Below are positions 7,057 through 12,130 of a stretch of DNA of 12,130 nt, one piece after another (within the stretch, counting starts at the first letter, position 1; the number at the start of each line of letters is the position of its first letter). The stretch comes from JBBQFC01 sp038321615 (GTDB lineage: Bacteria > Bacteroidota > Bacteroidia > Flavobacteriales_D > Cryomorphaceae): positions 1 to 12,130 of the forward strand of contig JBBQFC010000077.1 of assembly GCA_038321615.1 (NCBI GenBank), written 5' to 3'. The position numbers and the translations under genes are program-made. The notes beneath the pieces were generated by a model. The model searched no databases. It saw only the letters and a list, made by a program, of their open reading frames with translations, and was not told the DNA's origin.

Positions 7057-8061
7057 CTATTCGTATAGCAATCGTGCGGTAAGTTCCCTTACCAAATCGC
7101 CGGAATCGGCGTTGGAAGCATTAACCCCTTTGGCTTTAAGCTCAATATCATACAGCACATCCATCACACGGATGCTCCGCGGGAGGTTGTAAAGACGGGC
7201 TGCCTGAGCATAGTCTTTCACAAAGAAGGGATTCACTCCCAAAGCCACAGCCGCTTCTTTGTCGTTCATCCCTGGGCTTAAAGTGTGGTAGGCCAAAACT
7301 TTTGAGAAGAATCTAAAAAGGGAAGCTACTACCATCGTCACATGGTTGTCCTTGCTATCGCGGGCGAAGTAATCGGCTATCTGCAGCGCCTTAGCCGATC
7401 GACCGGTGGCTAACGCCTTTTGAAGCTCAAAAACGTTGAAATCTTTGCTTACGCCAATTAGATTGCTCACTAAGTCAATGGTCACTCGCTCTTGCGGTTT
7501 TAAAAATAACTTAAATCGGTCGAACGATTTTACCAGCTGTATCAAATCGGCGCCAACATGTTCGGCGAGAAGCCGGATAGCATCTTGGTCTATGGCTATA
7601 TTGTGCTCCACCGCATAGCTCATTATCCATTTTTCGACTTCCCAATCGCGGATTTTCGCGCCAGTGTGGTACACGGCCACCTTTTTGAGCGTTTTGGCCA
7701 GTGCACTTCTCCCATCTACTTTTTTGCCCCGGTAGTTGAGCACAAACACGGTAGTGGGTACGGGCTGCTCAAACAGTGGCATCAAGCCATCGATCTTCTT
7801 CCACGCCTGAGCTTCTTTCACTACTACCACTTGTCGCTCGGCCATCATGGGGTAGCGTTTAGCAATGTTCACCACTTCTTCGGGTTTTACATCTTGCGCA
7901 TAGATAATCGATTGGTTGAAATCGCGTTCGTGATCATCTAAAGCCAAATCTACAATGCGGTTAGTGAGGATATCCATATAGTAGGTTTCTTCACCGTCGA
8001 AAACATAAAGCGGTTGGAATCGCCTGGCCTCTATGTCCTTCAATATTTTTGGGAAATCCAT
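7057..8061 (-). CDS. holA: DNA polymerase III subunit delta
   Basis: The delta subunit of the clamp loader opens the beta sliding clamp so that it can be loaded on primed DNA. The 334 residues match the family length. The N-terminal region has the expected PLYVFDGEETYYMDIL block (17-32), where the FLxGxExxL-type motif marks the domain I nucleotide-binding-like fold. A middle segment carries VVVVKEAQAW (78-87). The C-terminal helical collar domain (about 205-334) ends with the conserved DIELKAKGVNA stretch (305-315). Sequence divergence from E. coli HolA is normal for this phylum. The ATG overlaps the amn stop by one base (TAATG on the minus strand), which points to translational coupling and a single amn-holA transcript. 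Confidence 0.93.
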   Translation of the reverse strand: MDFPKILKDIEARRFQPLYVFDGEETYYMDILTNRIVDLALDDHERDFNQSIIYAQDVKPEEVVNIAKRYPMMAERQVVVVKEAQAWKKIDGLMPLFEQPVPTTVFVLNYRGKKVDGRSALAKTLKKVAVYHTGAKIRDWEVEKWIMSYAVEHNIAIDQDAIRLLAEHVGADLIQLVKSFDRFKLFLKPQERVTIDLVSNLIGVSKDFNVFELQKALATGRSAKALQIADYFARDSKDNHVTMVVASLFRFFSKVLAYHTLSPGMNDKEAAVALGVNPFFVKDYAQAARLYNLPRSIRVMDVLYDIELKAKGVNASNADSGDLVRELTARLLYE

Positions 8062-8831
8062 TAGAACTTAAGGTGTTTCACCGATCGGCCATCGCTTGCT
8101 ATTTCTTGCATGGCTCCGATTCCCAGCTGCACATGCGTTTCCACAAATAGACGGGTTACATCGGCGTCGCTATCAGAAGTTTTTACCCCATCGGGCACCA
8201 TGGGTTGATCGGTGACCAGGAGCAAGGCACCGGTTGGGATTTTATTTGCAAAACCGGCTATAAAAATCGTGGCTGTTTCCATATCGATTGCCGAAGCTCG
8301 CAAGGAGCGCAGGTATTTTTTAAACTTTTCGTCGTGTTCCCAAACCCGTCGGTTGGTGGTGTATAAGGTACCCGTCCAATAATCCCTTCCAAAATCGCGA
8401 ATGGTGGAAGAGATGGCTCGCTGAAGCATGAAGGCGGGCAGGGCAGGCACTTCGTCGGGGAGGTAATCGCTGCTCGTACCCTCGCCCCGTATGGCCGCAA
8501 TAGGCAAAATAAAATCGCCCACTTGAATTTTCTTTTTCAAGCCACCACATTTGCCCAGAAATAGCACCGCCTTGGGCGAAATGGCGCTGAGCAGGTCCAT
8601 AATCGTAGCAGCATTGGCACTTCCCATTCCAAAATTAATGATGCTCAAGTGTCCATGATGTGCACTGGGCATAGCCTTGTCGCTTCCCTGAACTTCCACT
8701 TCGTGCACGGCTGCGAATCGGTGTACGTAATGGTTAAAATTGGTGAGCAAAATATACTCACCAAAAGCGTCGAGCGCGACTCCGGTGTATCGTGGGAGCC
8801 AATTATCGACTATCTCTTTCTTGGTTTTCAT
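8061..8831 (-). CDS. amn: AMP nucleosidase, short single-domain form
   Basis: AMP nucleosidase hydrolyses AMP to adenine and ribose 5-phosphate, lowering AMP and feeding purine salvage. The 256 residues correspond to the catalytic phosphorylase/nucleosidase (PNP_UDP) fold. Visible elements are the glycine-rich INFGMGSANAA (65-75), VLFLGKCGGLK (89-99), IRGEGTSSDY (114-123), the substrate-site AIDMETATIF (181-190) and LVTDQP (205-210). The protein is about half the length of E. coli Amn and lacks its N-terminal regulatory domain; I recall this short form as usual in Bacteroidota. The ATG at 8831 is only 13 bases from the divergent GTG of the next gene, so its promoter must lie inside that gene. 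Its stop overlaps the holA start. A related nucleosidase or phosphorylase is the main alternative, but the ME-T motif and overall match favour Amn. Confidence 0.88.
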   Translation of the reverse strand: MKTKKEIVDNWLPRYTGVALDAFGEYILLTNFNHYVHRFAAVHEVEVQGSDKAMPSAHHGHLSIINFGMGSANAATIMDLLSAISPKAVLFLGKCGGLKKKIQVGDFILPIAAIRGEGTSSDYLPDEVPALPAFMLQRAISSTIRDFGRDYWTGTLYTTNRRVWEHDEKFKKYLRSLRASAIDMETATIFIAGFANKIPTGALLLVTDQPMVPDGVKTSDSDADVTRLFVETHVQLGIGAMQEIASDGRSVKHLKF

Positions 8832-8844
8832 TTACCTTCGTTTT

Positions 8845-9300
8845 GTGCAAGCCCTGAATCTACCGACCTTTCCGTTTAAAATAATCCGTGAGTCGGGTAA
8901 ACTTAAGATTTTCGATCCGGTAAGGCGAAAGTATTTAATCTTAAGCCCGGAAGAATGGGTCAGGCAGCATTTTTTACAATATCTTATCACCGAAAAGGGC
9001 TTCCCTGCCGGATTGCTCCGAATTGAAAACAAGGTGCGATCGACTCAGCGATCGGGTAGGTATGATGCCTTGTTTGTAGATCGCTCAGGGCTTCCGCAAA
9101 TTCTGATCGAGTGTAAAGCGCCGGAAGTGAAGCTCACCGAAGAAACCACCTTCCAAATAGCCCGTTACAATGCCACGTTGAAAGTGCCTTTCTTGGTTCT
9201 TACCAATGGTTTAGACCATATTTTTATGGAGATAGGCATCCACGATGGCTCGTTTAAAGTTTTTGGGGAGATACCTGATTACACGTACTTTGCTTCGTAA
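8845..9300 (+). CDS. Stand-alone HsdR N-terminal-type PD-(D/E)XK protein
   Basis: This protein of about 151 residues consists of the HSDR_N_2-type domain found at the N-terminus of type I restriction subunits, with no helicase part. The opening block KLKIFDPVRRKYLILSPEEWVRQHF (about 19-43) is typical of the Bacteroidota stand-alone family. A PD-(D/E)XK active site is visible: D74 in GRYDALF, then E89 and K91 in ILIECKAPE, with Q104 in FQIARYN as the usual downstream residue. So it is probably an active nuclease fold. No hsdM or hsdS lies nearby, so it is not part of a restriction system here. I chose the GTG at 8845 because it gives the family N-terminus (VQALNLP); the frame stays open upstream to an ATG at 8740, but that would run 92 bases into amn on the opposite strand. 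Its cellular role is unknown. A DNA repair or replication role beside holA is only an inference. Confidence 0.8.
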   Translation: MQALNLPTFPFKIIRESGKLKIFDPVRRKYLILSPEEWVRQHFLQYLITEKGFPAGLLRIENKVRSTQRSGRYDALFVDRSGLPQILIECKAPEVKLTEETTFQIARYNATLKVPFLVLTNGLDHIFMEIGIHDGSFKVFGEIPDYTYFAS

Positions 9301-9305
9301 TTTTG
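9298..9305 (+). promoter_or_regulatory. -7 box for the S8 peptidase gene
   Basis: TAATTTTG matches the Bacteroidota -7 consensus TAnnTTTG exactly. It begins with the TAA stop codon of the HsdR-N gene and ends 4 bases before the peptidase ATG at 9310. A start point 5-7 bases downstream would fall on or just past the ATG, giving an almost leaderless transcript. No TTG lies at the right distance upstream, so the match may be chance and the peptidase could simply be co-transcribed. Confidence 0.3.
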
Positions 9306-9309
9306 TAAT

Positions 9310-11490
9310 ATGAAAGGGTTTCTGGTGTGTTTTCTACTGCTATCTGGTTTGCTTCAAGCGCAGCAAGCTCAAAAATTGCCTTTGGAGCTGGCATATTTCT
9401 TAAAAACCGCCACCGAAGATCAACCTATTCCGGTGGTGTTGAGAGGAAATGAAGCAGGTATCAGATCATTTGTTCGAATCGAAGGAGGCCAGTTTTCGCA
9501 AATTACAGAGGGCATAATGCTTTGCTATCTCTTGCCGGCATCCGTAAGACGGCTAAATCAATGCGCAGGCTTAGATTTTGTCGAGTTTTCGGCTAGCAGG
9601 CCACAGCTTTTGACCGATGTAATGTTGCTCAACAACAATGTACACCCGGTGCATCAAGGGGCTGCTCCGTTGCCACAGGCATATACGGGTGCCGATGTAA
9701 TAATGGGCTATGTAGATAGCGGCATTGAGCTAAATCACCCCGATTTTCAGAACAGCGACGGTAGTACGCGAGTCTTAGCAATTTGGGATCAAACTCAGGA
9801 TGAGATCATTCCCTTTCGTGTTCCAGAACCTTACGGCTACGGCCAGGAGTGGAATGCCGAAGATATCAATGCGGGAATAACTGGTCACGACGATCAGGCT
9901 CAATTCTTTGGACACGGCAGCACCGTTGCTGGGGTAGGTTCGGGAAATGGCTTTGCCTCCGGACAGTTCAAGGGTGTGGCTCCCGATGCCGATATTATCG
10001 CTGTTTCTTCCGATTTTTCGCGTGAAAATTGGAAAATAAGCGTTGCCGAAGCTGTTAATTTTATTTTTACCAAAGCCGAAGCAATTGGAAAACCGGCCGT
10101 CGTTAATTTAAGTCTCGGCGATTATTATGGCTCCCACGATGGGCTCGATGCCGCAGCGATTTGGATCGATGAAATGCTCGAAGAAAGCAATGGTCGCGTG
10201 GTAGTAGCAGCTGCCGGCAATAGTGGTAACGTAGGCAATTATCACCTGAGTTACGATGTAACAGCTTCCGATACTGCCTTTACTTGGTTTAAATACAATC
10301 CCCAAGCGCTTGAAAGCGGGGCGGTGTTTTTTGAAGTTTGGGCTGATGCCGCCGATTTTGAAAATGTGCACTACGCCGTTGGGGTAGATGCCGTTACGCC
10401 TACTTTCCAATTTCGTGGGTATTCCGATTGGCAAACCATGGCCGACAACCTCGACGTTCTTGTTACAGATACGATCTTTTTCAACGGCCAACAAATGGGA
10501 ATCGTAGAAACCTGGGCTGCGCTCCGTGGCGATCAGGTTTTGCTTCAAGTGGCCGTTACCCAGCCTTTCGCTACCAATTACCGTTGGCGGTTTTCTACTA
10601 CGGGCAGCGGCAAATTTGATTGTTGGAGCTACGCACCCTTCGGTACTTCCGAAATATTTGCGACCGGTCTGCCTACAACCGCGGCTTACCCACCGATGGC
10701 CGATTATCGCCTTCCAGACAATGAGAAAACCATTGTTGACTCTTGGGTGTGTAGCGATAAAGTAATCGCGGTAGGGAATTATTACAACCGCGAAAGTTTT
10801 GTGAATTACCTCGGGGAGCTCACTACTTATCCGGTTACGCAGGGAGCAATTTCCTTAAATTCAAGCAGGGGTCCTACCCGCGATGATCGGCAGAAGCCAA
10901 CTATCGCCGCCAGCGGAGATAATACGCTTAGCGCCGGAAGATTGGTACATCTGAACGCCTTGATTAATAACGAGCCGCATAAAGTAGCTCAAGATGGTTG
11001 GCATTATATAAACGGGGGTACATCAATGTCATCGCCGGTGGTGGCGGGTGCGGCAGCCCTCTATTTGCAGCGCGACCCGGAAGCAAGCTATCAGGATGTA
11101 CGCGATGCGGTGATCGATAATGCTCTGGCCGACATGTTTACAGGGGTGCTTCCCGGATTGCAATTCGGAAATGGGAAACTCGATGTATTTGGCATGTTGA
11201 CCAATCCTTTTCAAGTCACGGGCATTAGAGAAGGCGCGATTAGACCCACCTTCGAGCTCTACCCTAATCCTGCTGGCGATCGTGTAACGCTGCGCTTCGC
11301 AGACTCGCCACCCACTTTTCTGCTCTTAGCCGATCTTACAGGTCGGCAGCTTGCCAGCTGGTCTGGCCCGATGATAGCTGCTGATCTGGTACAACTTGAT
11401 TTGCCTTCTGTTTCCAATGGTTGCTATATCATTTCGGGCAAACTCGAATCAGGAATTTTAGTGCAAAAGAAATTTATCGTCTCCAAATAG
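9310..11490 (+). CDS. Secreted subtilisin-like (S8) peptidase with T9SS sorting domain
   Basis: This 726-residue serine peptidase is predicted to be exported by Sec and then by the type IX system to the cell surface or medium. A signal peptide covers about 1-18 (MKGFLVCFLLLSGLLQAQ). An N-terminal region to about 120 may act as a prodomain. The catalytic residues are all present: D136 in GYVDSGIELNHPDF, H202 in FGHGSTVAGVGSG, oxyanion N304 in AAAGNSGNVGN and S572 in GGTSMSSPVVAG. About 265 residues separate N304 from S572, because a beta-rich insert occupies about 315-515; this resembles Csp-like subtilases. The end (about 645-726) is a type A T9SS C-terminal domain, with FELYPNPAGDRVTL, then DLTGRQL, YIISG and the basic tail KKFIVSK. 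The ATG lies 9 bases after the HsdR-N stop. Substrate unknown; extracellular protein degradation is likely. Confidence 0.93.
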   Translation: MKGFLVCFLLLSGLLQAQQAQKLPLELAYFLKTATEDQPIPVVLRGNEAGIRSFVRIEGGQFSQITEGIMLCYLLPASVRRLNQCAGLDFVEFSASRPQLLTDVMLLNNNVHPVHQGAAPLPQAYTGADVIMGYVDSGIELNHPDFQNSDGSTRVLAIWDQTQDEIIPFRVPEPYGYGQEWNAEDINAGITGHDDQAQFFGHGSTVAGVGSGNGFASGQFKGVAPDADIIAVSSDFSRENWKISVAEAVNFIFTKAEAIGKPAVVNLSLGDYYGSHDGLDAAAIWIDEMLEESNGRVVVAAAGNSGNVGNYHLSYDVTASDTAFTWFKYNPQALESGAVFFEVWADAADFENVHYAVGVDAVTPTFQFRGYSDWQTMADNLDVLVTDTIFFNGQQMGIVETWAALRGDQVLLQVAVTQPFATNYRWRFSTTGSGKFDCWSYAPFGTSEIFATGLPTTAAYPPMADYRLPDNEKTIVDSWVCSDKVIAVGNYYNRESFVNYLGELTTYPVTQGAISLNSSRGPTRDDRQKPTIAASGDNTLSAGRLVHLNALINNEPHKVAQDGWHYINGGTSMSSPVVAGAAALYLQRDPEASYQDVRDAVIDNALADMFTGVLPGLQFGNGKLDVFGMLTNPFQVTGIREGAIRPTFELYPNPAGDRVTLRFADSPPTFLLLADLTGRQLASWSGPMIAADLVQLDLPSVSNGCYIISGKLESGILVQKKFIVSK

Positions 11491-11498
11491 TATATGCT

Positions 11499-11506
11499 TA
11501 AATTTG
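11499..11506 (+). promoter_or_regulatory. -7 box for the DUF5606 gene
   Basis: TAAATTTG is an exact match to TAnnTTTG, placed 21 bases before the ATG at 11528 and 8 bases after the peptidase stop. Transcription would start near 11512, giving a leader of about 15 bases without a Shine-Dalgarno sequence. A clear TTG at -33 is absent. Its distance to the ATG is close to that of the yidC promoter, which supports it. Confidence 0.45.
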
Positions 11507-11527
11507 CGGCCGATTAAACAAGTTTCC

Positions 11528-11977
11528 ATGGATTTATCAAAAATTCTTTCCATCGCGGGTAAGCCCGGATTATTTCGAATTCTCAGCCAGTCGCGCGGCG
11601 GGGTAGTAGTGGAGTCGCTTACGGATGGAAAGAAATTCTCCATTGGTCAAACCCAACGGGTAAGTACCCTTTCCGACATTTCGATGTTCACTTGGGACGG
11701 AGATATGCCGCTCAAGACCATTTTTGAATCCATTCAGAAGTTAGAAAAAGAAGGTTCGATCGACCCTGACTTTTCGGATAGCGCAGCGCTTCGCACTTTT
11801 TTCTTGACCGTGCTTCCCGAGCACGATACAGAGCGCGTTTACGTCAGCGACATTAAGAAATTGGTGAAATGGTATAAGATGCTCCAGGATAAAAACCTGT
11901 TGGAGGCTGAAATAACTCCGGAAGCGGAAGAAGTCGTAGTAGAATCTGAAGATTCGGGGGCGGGAGAGGAGGAATAG
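11528..11977 (+). CDS. DUF5606 family protein
   Basis: This 149-residue cytoplasmic protein of unknown function matches the Bacteroidota DUF5606 family. The opening MDLSKILSIAGKPGLFRILSQSRGGVVVESLTDGKK (1-36) is the characteristic block; it resembles a small beta-barrel-like N-terminal fold. A helical middle section (about 60-125) contains IKKLVKWYKMLQDKNLL. The tail (about 127-149) is strongly acidic and probably disordered (repeated E, with S and G). The frame is open to a TTG at 11504, but the ATG at 11528 gives the conserved N-terminus and is correctly spaced from a -7 box, so it is preferred. There is no signal peptide or membrane segment. It is transcribed apart from the peptidase gene, or as its distal partner. 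Confidence 0.87.
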   Translation: MDLSKILSIAGKPGLFRILSQSRGGVVVESLTDGKKFSIGQTQRVSTLSDISMFTWDGDMPLKTIFESIQKLEKEGSIDPDFSDSAALRTFFLTVLPEHDTERVYVSDIKKLVKWYKMLQDKNLLEAEITPEAEEVVVESEDSGAGEEE

Positions 11978-12130
11978 TCTTTTCGCAACTTCAAACGGGT
12001 TGTGCCGCGGGCACTATTCGAGAATCATTGAGTCTCCGCAGAAGTATTAGAATCCCCAGTATTTACAACCTAAGGCTGCTGGAATACGTTACATCTACCA
12101 TCGCTGAATTCAACCCACAAATGCAACTTT
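11978..12130. other. Right-edge region, no assignable gene
   Basis: No complete gene is visible after the DUF5606 stop. GTGCC at 12002-12006 and GGCAC at 12010-12014 form a 5-base inverted repeat with a 3-base loop, without a T-run. Plus-strand frame 1 stays open from the end of the DUF5606 gene to the window edge, with residues such as LRLLEYVTSTIAEFNPQ near the end, and contains an ATG at 12121. A following gene could start there, or the open frame may be chance. I do not recognise the translated sequence. Confidence 0.4.

Noticed and set aside
8740..8844. Upstream ATG (8740) as the start of the HsdR-N protein
   Set aside because: It would add 35 residues antisense to the amn N-terminus that do not fit the family; the GTG at 8845 gives the expected N-terminus.
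8845..9300. Type I restriction-modification system
   Set aside because: Only the HsdR-N-like domain is present. There is no helicase part and no methylase or specificity gene in the window, so calling it a restriction system would be wrong.
10108..10548. Minus-strand open frame inside the S8 peptidase
   Set aside because: Antisense to the catalytic region of a well-supported gene with no domain match; a frame shadow.
1..12130. CRISPR array, tRNA, rRNA, insertion sequence or phage remnant
   Set aside because: No regularly spaced repeats, cloverleaf-like sequence, terminal repeats flanking a transposase, or phage genes were seen on either strand.

Overview
The window looks like a chromosomal segment of a Bacteroidota bacterium, most likely Flavobacteriales or a close relative. 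The evidence is a Bacteroidota-type YidC, a large TonB-dependent receptor with an N-terminal carboxypeptidase-regulatory-like domain, a secreted subtilase ending in a type IX secretion (T9SS) sorting domain, a DUF5606 protein, and start sites that lack Shine-Dalgarno sequences. Several genes are instead preceded by matches to the Bacteroidota promoter -7 element TAnnTTTG. The species cannot be named from the sequence. Base composition is moderate and even throughout, and no transposase, integrase, phage gene, CRISPR array, tRNA or rRNA was found.

Layout. Positions 1-346 hold no convincing gene. The minus strand then carries, in transcription order, pyrG (CTP synthase), yidC (membrane protein insertase) and a small DUF6438 lipoprotein gene. 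These sit between 347 and 4456, and yidC is preceded by a near-consensus promoter of its own. Upstream of pyrG, 4457-4574 contains two compact inverted repeats. It is followed by a minus-strand TonB-dependent receptor gene (4575-6932). Next comes a minus-strand pair, amn (AMP nucleosidase) and holA (DNA polymerase III delta), joined by a 1-base TAATG overlap.

The right third is plus strand: a stand-alone HsdR-N-type PD-(D/E)XK nuclease-fold protein that starts only 13 bases from the divergent amn start, a T9SS-exported S8 peptidase, and a DUF5606 protein. The last ~150 bases hold no assignable gene, although frame 1 stays open to the edge.

Functionally this is mostly core-genome housekeeping: pyrimidine nucleotide synthesis, inner-membrane protein insertion, AMP turnover and clamp loading. 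It is mixed with Bacteroidota surface functions: outer-membrane uptake, a lipoprotein and a secreted protease. No new multi-gene defence or mobile system is evident. The points most worth a second look are the orphan HsdR-N protein beside amn-holA, the cysteine-pair lipoprotein tied to yidC, the hairpin-rich space upstream of pyrG, and the very compact promoter arrangements.
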